Below are positions 53,927-61,949 of a DNA stretch of 64,000 nucleotides, piece by piece. The stretch's first letter is position 1; each line of letters begins with the position of its first letter. The stretch lies in assembly GCF_900101625.1 (NCBI RefSeq), contig NZ_FMYZ01000011.1, forward strand, positions 1 to 64,000, read 5' to 3'. The position numbers and the translations under genes are program-made. This DNA comes from Cupriavidus sp. YR651 (GTDB lineage: Bacteria; Pseudomonadota; Gammaproteobacteria; Burkholderiales; Burkholderiaceae). The notes beneath the pieces were generated by a model. That model was given only the letters and a program-made list of their open reading frames with translations, ran no database searches and was not told the origin of the DNA.

Positions 53927-54450
53927 TGTGGCAAATCCTTAAGCAGATCGCGCGCACCGGTATCGTCACTGAGCCCGCGCCACTCAGCGCGGCGGGCGAG
54001 ACCACCACTATTCAACGCATCCATCAGGAACTGCTCGACATTCTCGGCCAGGCGCTGACGATCCGGCAGGTCGACGCAGGCTCGTGCAATGGCTGCGAGC
54101 TGGAGATCCACGCACTCGGCAATCCCTACTACAACATCGAGGGCCTCGGCATCAAGTTCGTCGCCAGCCCGCGCCATGCCGACATGCTGCTGGTGACCGG
54201 ACCCGTCGCGCGTCATATGGAAGAGGCCCTGCGGCGCACCTACGCGGCAACCCCGGAGCCCAAACTGGTGGTGGCAGTAGGCGACTGCGGCTCTACCGGC
54301 GGAATTTTTGGGGAGAGCTATGCTAGTTGCGGTCGCGTCGCCAACGTCATTCCGGTCGACGTAACGGTGCCGGGCTGCCCACCGCCACCCATAGAAATCC
54401 TGCGTGGGATTTTGAGCGTCGTGCGGCAGACCAATTCCCACCGGCGCTAG
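53926..54450 (+). CDS. hyfI: Hydrogenase-4-type small subunit (NuoB/HyfI-like)
   Basis: A 174-residue protein binding the N2-type 4Fe-4S cluster, with ligands Cys54 and Cys57 (DAGSCNGCELEI), Cys121 (VGDCGSTGGIFG) and Cys151 (VPGCPPPPIEIL) all present. So the proximal cluster is kept although the large subunit has lost its Ni-Fe site. The ATG overlaps the upstream stop by one base. It closes the operon; no ferredoxin-type HyfA or HyfH is encoded. Confidence 0.92.
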   Translation: MWQILKQIARTGIVTEPAPLSAAGETTTIQRIHQELLDILGQALTIRQVDAGSCNGCELEIHALGNPYYNIEGLGIKFVASPRHADMLLVTGPVARHMEEALRRTYAATPEPKLVVAVGDCGSTGGIFGESYASCGRVANVIPVDVTVPGCPPPPIEILRGILSVVRQTNSHRR

Positions 54451-54732
54451 CGATGTAGCGCGCGGGGTAGCGCTGTTTGCGATGCCCTTCAAGTTGCCAA
54501 GTTGGGCTCAGCATCCAACCTCGGACACTGCATAGCGCCTGACGCGAGGCCTCCTCTCACTGCCACAGCGGCACGGTCGACTACAGGCCTTTCGGACTGG
54601 GTGCTATCAATATGGCATGACGGCCAAACGCCCGTCGCTCACTGGCGTGCCCCTGCCACACTTGGATGCCATGCAGACCAGACAACGCGTGTGGACATCT
54701 ATACCTGGGCACCGGCTGGTCCTTTCCTACTA

Positions 54733-54936
54733 TCACTCACGATCGTTCGCCGCCAACCTGGGCGCGCCGACTTTCGACCTGGTGGTGTAGTCCACTTCGT
54801 ACTGCTGCAAATAGTCGCGAATCAACTGCCGAACAACCTGAGATGGCGTCTGGTCTTGGGCGGCACACAGATCCTCAAAGGCCTTCTTCTTCACCGGGTC
54901 AATCAATACGGTCAGACGAGCAGTCTTGGATTCCAT
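54733..54936 (-). CDS. Second ribbon-helix-helix regulator, 67 aa
   Basis: Reads MESKTARLTVLIDPVKKKAF and EDLCAAQDQTPSQVVRQLIR, nearly the same as the regulator at 46986 over the first 45 residues but with a shorter tail. It faces the end of the Ehr operon and is divergent from the HPr-like gene. It has its own strong promoter (54957-54984). The pair probably cross-regulate, binding related sites. Confidence 0.8.
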   Translation of the reverse strand: MESKTARLTVLIDPVKKKAFEDLCAAQDQTPSQVVRQLIRDYLQQYEVDYTTRSKVGAPRLAANDRE

Positions 54937-54956
54937 ACGTTCTAAAGTGTCATTGT

Positions 54957-54984
54957 ATTATAATGGCATTATCATTACATACAA
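54957..54984 (-). promoter_or_regulatory. Sigma-70 promoter of the second ribbon-helix-helix gene
   Basis: On the reverse strand TTGTAT (54979-54984), 16-base spacer, TATAAT (54957-54962), ending about 20 bases before the ATG at 54936. The spacer holds ATGATAAT, in nearly the same place as ATGATCAT in the spacer of the promoter at 46918, suggesting a shared operator. Confidence 0.68.
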
Positions 54985-55124
54985 CGGCGAGACTCGCTAC
55001 GTCTCATCGACAATCCACCGCGGTGACTCCACCAGCTTGGGCATGACGAGCGGCTTCCGAGAGGCACAACACGTGGCACCTGTACAGATGAGTCTTGAGG
55101 TTCACCATTCTTGATGAGGGCGAG

Positions 55125-55397
55125 GTGGTAGAAGTGACGTTAGAGGCGACTGCCAAAGATGGATTTCAAGGGCGGAATTCGGCGCGGTTGGCTTTCACGG
55201 CCAATCAGTTTGAGTGCGAGATCCGACTCACCAGCGGCCCCTGGATCGCAAACGCCAAGAATGTGATGGAGGTCATGCGCCTGTGTGCGCGGGTGGGGGC
55301 ACATATATGCATCCAGGCAGACGGCGTGGACGAGGCCGCCGCTGTCGTCACCATTGCGGCATTGTTAAAGGGGGACAAGCTCCCCAAGTCGCTCTGA
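55125..55397 (+). CDS. HPr-like protein without phosphorylation sites, 90 aa
   Basis: The fold matches HPr of the sugar phosphotransferase system in length and pattern (VVEVTLEATAKDGFQGRNSA; NAKNVMEVMRLCARVGAHIC; QADGVDEAAAVVTIAALL). Where HPr has GLHARPAA the sequence is GFQGRNSA, so the phosphorylated His is gone, and the regulatory Ser is Asn. It probably works as a binding protein. The GTG at 55125 after GAGGG gives the normal length; a TTG at 55095 is possible. It overlaps the next gene by one base. Confidence 0.72.
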   Translation: MVEVTLEATAKDGFQGRNSARLAFTANQFECEIRLTSGPWIANAKNVMEVMRLCARVGAHICIQADGVDEAAAVVTIAALLKGDKLPKSL

Positions 55398-56236
55398 TGG
55401 ACCGACAGATGCAAGCCGACCGCTCCTCGTTCGAGGCTTATCTGAAATTTCTTGCCGAGTCGACCAACGACGGCATGCCTCAGGTGTTGGAAACCCAAAA
55501 CGCGTTGTCGCTGCATTTCGACGCGCTCGCCACCCAAAGCCTCATGTCGCGCAAGGATCCCGACAAGCTCGTACTGGGTTACACCCGTACGATGATGGGG
55601 TTCCTGCTATTCCACCCGACGCCCGCCAGGATCTCGATGATTGGCCTGGGTGGAGGCTCACTTGCCAAATACTGCTACCGGCATCTGCCCAACGCCAAGA
55701 TCGTGGCAATTGAAATCAATCCGGCAGTCATCGCCCTGCGCGAGCAGTTCCAGATCCCGGAGGATGAACGACTCGAGATTGTCTGCGCGGATGGCGCTGA
55801 GTATGTAGCGAAGCAGAATGCGCGACCGGACGTCATCCTGGTGGACGGATTCCTGGCCGACGGCATGCCGGTACAGTTGGGTACTGCGGACTTCTATGCC
55901 GACTGTCATGCACGCCTGGCCGATACCGGTGTGCTGGTTGCGAATTTTCTCGAAAGCGATCCGGATATTCCGCTCTATCTGGAGGAAGTCAGCGCCGTGT
56001 TCGGCCAGTCGATGTCGATTTCCGTTTCCGAAGACAGTTGCAACTACACGCTGTTTGCCTGGAAAGGGGCGTACAAGCTGCCCGCTCTGGAAGCGCTGAT
56101 AGCGCGTGCGCGCATCCTGGAAACGGCGCACTCGCTGAAACTGACTGCGGCCGCCCGCCGCCTGAAGCGTGGTGAGCAGCTTGCGTCGGACCGTGCCTCC
56201 TGGCCCAAGCCCGCAAGATCGAAGATCCGGTATTGA
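55397..56236 (+). CDS. Spermidine-synthase-like protein
   Basis: A 279-residue SAM-fold protein: ARISMIGLGGGSLAKYCYRH, IVAIEINPAVIALREQF, ERLEIVCADGAEYVAKQ and PDVILVDGFLADGMPVQLG. This is the polyamine aminopropyltransferase fold, but the loop that holds the usual catalytic DSTDP is DGFLADG, so classical putrescine activity is doubtful. It may bind or transfer onto another amine. A basic tail (RRLKRGEQLASDR) is present. It is coupled to the HPr-like gene. Confidence 0.8.
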   Translation: MDRQMQADRSSFEAYLKFLAESTNDGMPQVLETQNALSLHFDALATQSLMSRKDPDKLVLGYTRTMMGFLLFHPTPARISMIGLGGGSLAKYCYRHLPNAKIVAIEINPAVIALREQFQIPEDERLEIVCADGAEYVAKQNARPDVILVDGFLADGMPVQLGTADFYADCHARLADTGVLVANFLESDPDIPLYLEEVSAVFGQSMSISVSEDSCNYTLFAWKGAYKLPALEALIARARILETAHSLKLTAAARRLKRGEQLASDRASWPKPARSKIRY

Positions 56237-56278
56237 CACCGCCCCCCCCCGCCCCCAGGCCTCCTCACCAACGCGACC

Positions 56279-57430
56279 ATGCCAATCCTGTACTTGCGTA
56301 AGCTGACTGGGAAGGAGCGCAATCCCGGAATCAATCAGCAACTCGCCCGCTACCTGGCCTTTGTTGCAGGGGCGACCAACGCGGGTGGCTTCCTGGCTGT
56401 GCAGCAGTACACCTCGCACATGTCGGGGATCGTGTCCGCCATGGCCGACAACCTGGCGTTTGGCAGTTTCTGGCTGATGCTGGACGGCCTTGGCGCCCTG
56501 CTGTCGTTTCTGGCAGGCGCTGCCTGCTCAGCGGTGCTGATCAACTGGGCTCGGCGCGAGCGGCTGCATAGCGAATACGCCTTGCCGCTCATGTTGGAAG
56601 CCGCGCTGTTGGTGTGTTTTGGCCTGCTGGGAAGCAATCTCGAGCACCACGAATGGTTGTTCGTGCCAGCAACCGTCATGGTGCTCTGTTTCATCATGGG
56701 CTTACAAAATGCCATCGTCACCAAGCTGTCGAATGCCGAGATCCGCACCACGCATGTGACCGGCATGGTCACCGACATCGGCATCGAACTAGGCAAGCTG
56801 TTCTATTGGAACCTGTCCAGGGCTGAGTCGAGCAAGCCACTGGTGCTCGCCAATCGGCACAAACTACGGGTACTCACTACGCTCGTCGCATTGTTCTTTG
56901 CCGGTGGCGTTATTGGCGCCTTGGGGTTCAAGCACGTCGGGTTCAGCGCCACGCTCGTGCTCGCAACCCTGCTGCTCGCCCTCGCTGCCGTCCCGGTGCT
57001 GGACGATGTGCGTCAGCACTTGTGGCGCCGGGACCTTCTGCCTCATCTAATCGCACGTTCTCGGCGTTGGGCTCGCGCAGTCAAGGAAGATGTGTACGCG
57101 GTGTGGCTGGCCGCGCAAGATCCCCGCACGCCATGGTATGCGAAAGCACTGGCCTTGCTGGTCGCCGCTTATGCCTTGTCGCCCATTGATCTGATTCCCG
57201 ATTTCATTCCGGTGCTCGGCTATCTGGATGACGTGGTGGTGGTGCCTCTCGGCTTGTTGCTGGCAATACGGTGGATTCCGGTTGAGGTGATGAGCGAGCA
57301 TCGCGCGGCAGCTGCGGCGGCCGCCAACCGCCCCGTCAGCCACGTTGCGGCGCTGGTGATCGTGACGCTCTGGGCCGTTGCCTCGGTGTTGGCATCGGTC
57401 TGGCTCGTACGGCATCTGGCCGGGCGGTGA
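56279..57430 (+). CDS. DUF1275-DUF1232 fusion membrane protein
   Basis: A 383-residue protein joining two families usually encoded apart. Residues 1-235 are DUF1275/YoaK-like with six or so helices (FVAGATNAGGFLAVQQYTSH, MGLQNAIVTKLSNAEIRTTH). Residues 265-330 are DUF1232 (WYAKALALLVAAYALSPIDL, IPDFIPVLGYLDDVVVVPLG). One further helix ends it. Both families sit in the inner membrane, with no known reaction. A run of ten C bases precedes the gene at 56242-56251. Confidence 0.85.
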   Translation: MPILYLRKLTGKERNPGINQQLARYLAFVAGATNAGGFLAVQQYTSHMSGIVSAMADNLAFGSFWLMLDGLGALLSFLAGAACSAVLINWARRERLHSEYALPLMLEAALLVCFGLLGSNLEHHEWLFVPATVMVLCFIMGLQNAIVTKLSNAEIRTTHVTGMVTDIGIELGKLFYWNLSRAESSKPLVLANRHKLRVLTTLVALFFAGGVIGALGFKHVGFSATLVLATLLLALAAVPVLDDVRQHLWRRDLLPHLIARSRRWARAVKEDVYAVWLAAQDPRTPWYAKALALLVAAYALSPIDLIPDFIPVLGYLDDVVVVPLGLLLAIRWIPVEVMSEHRAAAAAAANRPVSHVAALVIVTLWAVASVLASVWLVRHLAGR

Positions 57431-57579
57431 GACACCTGAAACGACGGCCGGATCAAGCGCAGCTATCGGCCATTCCCACTGCCAAGTCACGGTTGAACTG
57501 CCCTCGAGGCAGAAATGATGGGCTTTGCGAATCCCCAGGCGGAAGCAAGGCGCAGAACCGCGCGGCAAGCGCGCATGAG
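57431..57579 (+). other. Leader region of the rpoD paralog
   Basis: The frame is open back to 57427, but the added 51 residues are not conserved among sigma factors, so this is treated as the 5' leader. No obvious promoter was fixed. Confidence 0.35.
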
Positions 57580-59433
57580 ATGAGTGAGAACCTACGTACG
57601 AACCTGCTTGCACTAATTGCGCTTGGCAAAGAGCGCGGCTTTCTCACGCGTGGCGAGGTGAGCGATCAGCTTCCGGATTGCGAGGACACGTCCGGCATTC
57701 TCGACCGGATGCTGGCAATGTTGGCCGATCTCGGCATCGAGGTCGTCGACCGGGCGCCAGCGGAAGTTGCAACATGGCTGAATCAGGATGCGGCACCCTC
57801 CGCGAATGATGAGGACGCCGCAGAGGAAGCCGCTGCGGCCATCACCCAAAGCGACGGTCGATTGACTCGCACGACCGATCCCACGCAGATGTACCTGCGA
57901 GAGATCGGCGCGATTCCCCTCCTGACGCGCGAGGAGGAGGTGGCCATTGCCCGGCGAATTGAAGATGCGTTGGCAGAAGTGATGGCGGCGATGGCGGCGT
58001 GCCCCGCAGTGGTTTCCGAACTCTTGGCGATGGCCGACCGGGTTGCATGCGACAAGATGGCATTTGATGACCTGGTCGACCATATTGTTGAGCCGCATGC
58101 CGAGGCAGGTAGTAGCCGGCTACCCGAGGCGCAGGCGCAAACCGATACTGATCCCGAGGATGACGAAACAGGGCTCGAGGATCCCGTGTCGACCACGTCT
58201 TCTGAGCGCGCACCGGTGCGGTGGAGGGGCATTGCCGTTGAAAAATTCGCCGCGATCCGGTGCCAGGCTGGTGAGCTTGCAAGTGTCGCTCGCTGCCCGG
58301 AGCCCGAACCGACCCTGTATTTCAGGGTGCTGGCCGCCATCCAATCCGAACTTGCGGCATTTCGCTTTAGCCCGCCTGCCATCGCAGCGCTCACGCGGAT
58401 TCTTGAAGCGTTGATCGAGGAGGTTCATCAAACGGAGCGCCGCGTCGCTAAGATATTGATCGACCAGTGCGGCATCACGCGCGAAGTATTTCTAGAGCAA
58501 TTCAGAGATCAGGCCCAAAATCTTGACTGGATGAACGCACTCGTGGCTGAGAACCCCGCCATCCGCGCTCAGCTGATCAGATGGACGCCAGAGGTGCGAG
58601 CGCTTCAGCAACATTTGCGTGCGATGGAAGTCCGGGCCGCGATGCCACTTGGCGCTCTGCGGGAAACCGCTAAGCGGGTCGCGAGCGCGAGGACGAAGGC
58701 CCAGCAAGCCAGGACTGAGATGATCGGGGCCAACCTCCGCCTGGTGGTCTCCATCGCCAAGAAATATCAGAATCGTGGTCTGCCGTTGCCGGATCTCATC
58801 CAAGAGGGAAATATCGGATTGATGCGCGCGGTGGACAAATTCGATTACCGACGTGGCTACAAGTTTTCAACGTACGCCACGTGGTGGATTCGGCAGGCGG
58901 TCATACGTGCCATCGCCGATAAGGCCCCCACCATCCGCATCCCAATGCATCTTGTCGAGACGATTGGCAAGATTAACCGGCATACGCGCGAGATTTTCTG
59001 GGAAACCGGCGCCGCGCCAACGCCGCCCATGCTGGCCGCACGCATGGCGATGAACGAGAAGCAGATCAAATCAATCCTGAATGTCGTCAAGCAACCGATC
59101 TCGCTGGAGACCCCACTGGGCGAAAGCGGGGACGCCCTACTGGGAGACACCTTGGCTGATGAGGTCACGATATCCCCAGTGGACGCTGCGATACAAGCGA
59201 CGCTCCAGCAGGAACTGGAAACCGTCCTGGCAAGGCTAAAACCGCGCGAGGAAAAAATCTTGCGCATGCGCTTTGGCGTAGGGCTGCAGACCGACTACAC
59301 GCTCGATGAAATTGGCGCGCAGTTCGGCCTGACGCGCGAGCGCATCCGCCAACTGGAATCCCAGGCATTGCGAAAGCTGCGCAAGCCTGAGTTGACGGCG
59401 CGGCTCGATGCCTTCGTGGAGAGAGAATCATGA
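57580..59433 (+). CDS. RpoD-type sigma-70 factor (paralog)
   Basis: A 617-residue group-1-like sigma factor. All regions are seen: 1.1 (LLALIALGKERGFLTRGEVS), 1.2 (TDPTQMYLREIGAIPLLTRE), a long acidic non-conserved region, 2 (NLRLVVSIAKKYQNRGLPLP; YKFSTYATWWIRQAVIRAIA), 3 and 4.2 (YTLDEIGAQFGLTRERIRQL). Regions 2.4 and 4.2 are almost the RpoD consensus, so it should read housekeeping-type promoters. As the locus lacks dnaG and rpsU, it is probably a second RpoD. Start set at MSENLRT. A 55-codon gene overlaps its stop. Confidence 0.9.
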   Translation: MSENLRTNLLALIALGKERGFLTRGEVSDQLPDCEDTSGILDRMLAMLADLGIEVVDRAPAEVATWLNQDAAPSANDEDAAEEAAAAITQSDGRLTRTTDPTQMYLREIGAIPLLTREEEVAIARRIEDALAEVMAAMAACPAVVSELLAMADRVACDKMAFDDLVDHIVEPHAEAGSSRLPEAQAQTDTDPEDDETGLEDPVSTTSSERAPVRWRGIAVEKFAAIRCQAGELASVARCPEPEPTLYFRVLAAIQSELAAFRFSPPAIAALTRILEALIEEVHQTERRVAKILIDQCGITREVFLEQFRDQAQNLDWMNALVAENPAIRAQLIRWTPEVRALQQHLRAMEVRAAMPLGALRETAKRVASARTKAQQARTEMIGANLRLVVSIAKKYQNRGLPLPDLIQEGNIGLMRAVDKFDYRRGYKFSTYATWWIRQAVIRAIADKAPTIRIPMHLVETIGKINRHTREIFWETGAAPTPPMLAARMAMNEKQIKSILNVVKQPISLETPLGESGDALLGDTLADEVTISPVDAAIQATLQQELETVLARLKPREEKILRMRFGVGLQTDYTLDEIGAQFGLTRERIRQLESQALRKLRKPELTARLDAFVERES

Positions 59434-59597
59434 GCGAAGAACAGCATCACCGTGCCGTTGATCTGATCCACTTGCTCTACGCCGCACTGGTTGGCTTGGT
59501 GACGCCCGGCGGAGGCGAGGTAGCCCGTGAGCTTGCCGAGAGCGCTATGCAAGAGGCCTCTGAGTTCCTCGGGCTACCGCCGGGGAACGGTAGTTGA
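59430..59597 (+). CDS. Small protein overlapping the rpoD paralog, 55 aa
   Basis: The ATG overlaps the sigma stop (ATGA). The sequence MSEEQHHRAVDLIHLLYAAL then VTPGGGEVARELAESAMQEA is acidic and helical. No family is recognised. Tight coupling to the sigma gene suggests a partner, perhaps an anti-sigma or chaperone-like peptide; this is only positional inference. Confidence 0.5.
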   Translation: MSEEQHHRAVDLIHLLYAALVGLVTPGGGEVARELAESAMQEASEFLGLPPGNGS

Positions 59598-59687
59598 ACA
59601 AGAGCCCGGCGCCCAGTTGGGAAGAACGTAGTGCGCAACCTCTGCGGTCTCGGCTCGCCCTTGGCCAACTGTCAGATACCTGTACCA

Positions 59688-60035
59688 ATGAATAGCCAAA
59701 AGATCAGATTTCTTCGTTCACGAATTCCCACATTCGAGTGCACCCCTGGATGTCATGACTGTTGTGGGCCCGTGACAACCTCAACGGAAGAGATGTCGAG
59801 GCTTCCCGTCAAGAGCGATGCCGAGCACGAAACTGCGTTGGCGAACCTAAGTTGCCCTCATCTTGATACCAAGGGATGCAGCGTGTATGCGGAGCGCCCG
59901 TTGATTTGTCGCTTGTTTGGCACGACCCCAAGGCTTGCCTGCCCGAACGGAAATCGTCCGGAAAAAATGATAGATCTCGACATTGAACAAGAGATACAGC
60001 GCTTCTTTGTAGAGACACGTCACGTGCTGGTCTGA
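59688..60035 (+). CDS. YkgJ-family cysteine-cluster protein
   Basis: A 115-residue protein with the Fe- or Zn-binding cysteine pattern: FECTPGCHDCCGPVT at the start, then NLSCPHLDTKGCSVYAERPL and ICRLFGTTPRLACPNG. This matches the YkgJ/CxxCxxCC group, which binds a metal and is of unknown function. The ATG at 59688 is favoured because it begins the conserved part. It is the last gene of the rightward row; a hairpin follows at 60043. Confidence 0.85.
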   Translation: MNSQKIRFLRSRIPTFECTPGCHDCCGPVTTSTEEMSRLPVKSDAEHETALANLSCPHLDTKGCSVYAERPLICRLFGTTPRLACPNGNRPEKMIDLDIEQEIQRFFVETRHVLV

Positions 60036-60042
60036 GCCAAGA

Positions 60043-60069
60043 GGCCACCGGTGGTAGCAACCGGTGGCC
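60043..60069 (+). terminator. Perfect 10-bp hairpin after the YkgJ gene
   Basis: GGCCACCGGT (60043-60052), loop GGTAGCA, ACCGGTGGCC (60060-60069). It begins eight bases after the stop. There is no T run, so it may act as an RNA 3'-end stabiliser or a weak terminator. Confidence 0.5.
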
Positions 60070-60225
60070 ACCACCACCTCGATCTACCTGCAAAACGACA
60101 AGGTCAGCATGCAAGGCAAATGAGTCAAGGATTGCAGCCCGGTAACTTGGATCCGACGGGCTCCGGAAGACTCACCCGTCCATGGGCATATTCGGGCCGC
60201 GCACCTGCCCGAATTCGGCCGGGCA

Positions 60226-60613
60226 TCAGGCAGGCCGGCGAGCGATCATTTCGGCCACCTCGTCGCACCATGCGATATGGGCCTGTTCTCACAGCACGCC
60301 GCGGCACATCGCCAACGGCGGCTCAAGCTGATGCTTGGTCAGCACGGCCTCCCTTTCGAGAGAGAATTCAAGCTGGGCCTGGTGGTCCGCGCGCACCGAT
60401 TTGACCTGCTGCAACGCCGTCTCGCGCGGCGAGTATATCGAAGCATAAAACGTGCAGTATCTGTTCATCCTTGATGGCGGGAGGCGGCGATCCATTAGCC
60501 ACCCAAGCCGTCAGCTTCTCGAGTCCGGCGGCCGTGATGCTGTAAATCGAGCACTCCGGCCCGCGCGTTCCCCGGGGATCAAACGTGGCCGATTGCGACG
60601 ACGATAGGCTCAT
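60226..60613 (-). pseudogene. PadR-family regulator C-terminal relic
   Basis: Pieces of a PadR regulator occur in three frames on the reverse strand: CSIYSITAAGLEKLTAWVAN and GSPPPAIKDEQILHVLCFDI, then QVKSVRADHQAQLEFSLERE, then AHIAWCDEVAEMIARRPA with a stop at about 60226. The winged-helix start is lost. Two frameshifts break the rest. It sits between the sigma-factor row and the sugar-acid operon. Confidence 0.6.
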
Positions 60614-60681
60614 GATGGCGCGACAAAAAACGGCGGCCGATTATGGCTCGCATATGTCTCCATTATGCGAGCCATGCGACG

Positions 60682-61170
60682 TCAGCGCAGATACTGATCA
60701 ACAAAATTCGCACCGAGACCCACAGCCTCATAGTGGCGTCGGCACATTTCGGTCTTGGTGAACACGTCTTCGTAGCCGGTGGTCTGTCCGCTCTCGTCGA
60801 CGTAGACCATCGCGCCGTGGATGTTGAAGAACGTAATCATCTCCTGCTCGCCAGCCACCTCGTCGACCACTAGCGTGTGGATTTCGCCTGGTGGTTCGTA
60901 GACGAAGCTGCCCTCCTTCGCCACCCAATCGTGCTCCAGGTAGCGCCAGGCGCCCTTGATCACGTAGCCAGTCACCCAGGCCGGATGGATGTGACGCGAC
61001 AGTACGCCCGACTTTCGAACGCGCAGCAGATTGCACCAACTGCCCGTCACGGTATTCAGCAGCAATGGCCGGAACCAGACGTTTGGCGCTTGTGGCACCC
61101 ACACGCGTTCATCATCGGGAATGGCCTGTTCGGCGATCTCTGGCTGGATGCCAGCCAACTGAACAATCAT
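60682..61170 (-). CDS. Cupin of the 2,4'-dihydroxyacetophenone dioxygenase family
   Basis: A 162-residue metal cupin: WCNLLRVRKSGVLSRHIHPA and WVTGYVIKGAWRYLEHDWVA, KEGSFVYEPPGEIHTLVVDE. The named enzyme cleaves 2,4'-dihydroxyacetophenone with O2, and the metal-binding His/Glu set is kept. But its place at the end of a sugar-acid-type operon argues for a different substrate, perhaps a sugar-acid isomerase or lyase role. Eleven bases after the dehydrogenase gene. Confidence 0.8.
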   Translation of the reverse strand: MIVQLAGIQPEIAEQAIPDDERVWVPQAPNVWFRPLLLNTVTGSWCNLLRVRKSGVLSRHIHPAWVTGYVIKGAWRYLEHDWVAKEGSFVYEPPGEIHTLVVDEVAGEQEMITFFNIHGAMVYVDESGQTTGYEDVFTKTEMCRRHYEAVGLGANFVDQYLR

Positions 61171-61181
61171 GTTTGACTCCT

Positions 61182-61949
61182 TTAGGAAACCAGATAGCCG
61201 CCATCGACCGGCAGCACCACGCCGGTAACGAACCGGGCGGCAGGCGACGCCAGGAACAGCGCCGCACCGGCGATGTCATCCGGCTGCCCCCAGCGGCCCA
61301 TGGGCGTGCGGGCAAGAATGGCGTCGTTGCGAGTGTCATCGGCCTGTAATGCACCGGTGAGACGGGTGGCGATGTAGCCAGGTGCCACCGCGTTGACGCG
61401 AATGCCATCCGCGGCATAGGCAATCGCGAGCGATTTCGTCAGTTGCGCCACGCCACCTTTGCTGGCGGCATAGGCAGGGACCAGCGCGCCGCCCAGGAAA
61501 CTGAGCATCGACGCGGTATTGATGATGGCGCCACCGCTCTGCTTGAGCGCTGCACGCGCGGCAGCGCACATGCGCATGGTGCCCGTCAGGTTGACATCGA
61601 CCACCTGTATAAACGTGTCGAGTTCGTGCTCCTGCCCACCACGGCGCGTGATGCCCGCGCAGTTGACCAGCACATCGATACGTGGCTGGGCGGCGATAAA
61701 GGCTTCGATCGCCGTCCCATCCGCCACATCCAGCCGCTCGTGGGCGAGCCCGGGCATGACCTGCGCCGCGTCCACATCGTCGGAGGTCGCGCCGGTAGCG
61801 ACGACCGTCGCGCCGTGCCTGGCGAAGGCCGAGGCAATCGCCGCACCGATGCCGGAGGTGCCTCCGGCTACCACCACATGTGCGCCGGCATACAGCCCGG
61901 CGTCGAAGGTCCCCCCTTGCGCGCGGTCCACATCTTTCGGATCAGCCAT
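61182..61949 (-). CDS. Short-chain dehydrogenase/reductase
   Basis: A 255-residue NAD(P)-dependent oxidoreductase: VVVAGGTSGIGAAIASAFAR, LVNCAGITRRGG, NTASMLSFLGG (Ser) and PAYAASKGGVAQLTKSLAIA (YxxxK), ending FVTGVVLPVDGGYLVS. The start at 61949 overlaps the kinase stop by eight bases. It resembles sugar-acid or keto-acid dehydrogenases of the KduD/gluconate type, fitting the operon. Confidence 0.88.
   Translation of the reverse strand: MADPKDVDRAQGGTFDAGLYAGAHVVVAGGTSGIGAAIASAFARHGATVVATGATSDDVDAAQVMPGLAHERLDVADGTAIEAFIAAQPRIDVLVNCAGITRRGGQEHELDTFIQVVDVNLTGTMRMCAAARAALKQSGGAIINTASMLSFLGGALVPAYAASKGGVAQLTKSLAIAYAADGIRVNAVAPGYIATRLTGALQADDTRNDAILARTPMGRWGQPDDIAGAALFLASPAARFVTGVVLPVDGGYLVS

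Noticed and set aside
57427..57579. An N-terminal extension of the sigma factor
   Set aside because: It overlaps the previous stop and does not resemble sigma region 1.1, which begins just after the ATG at 57580.
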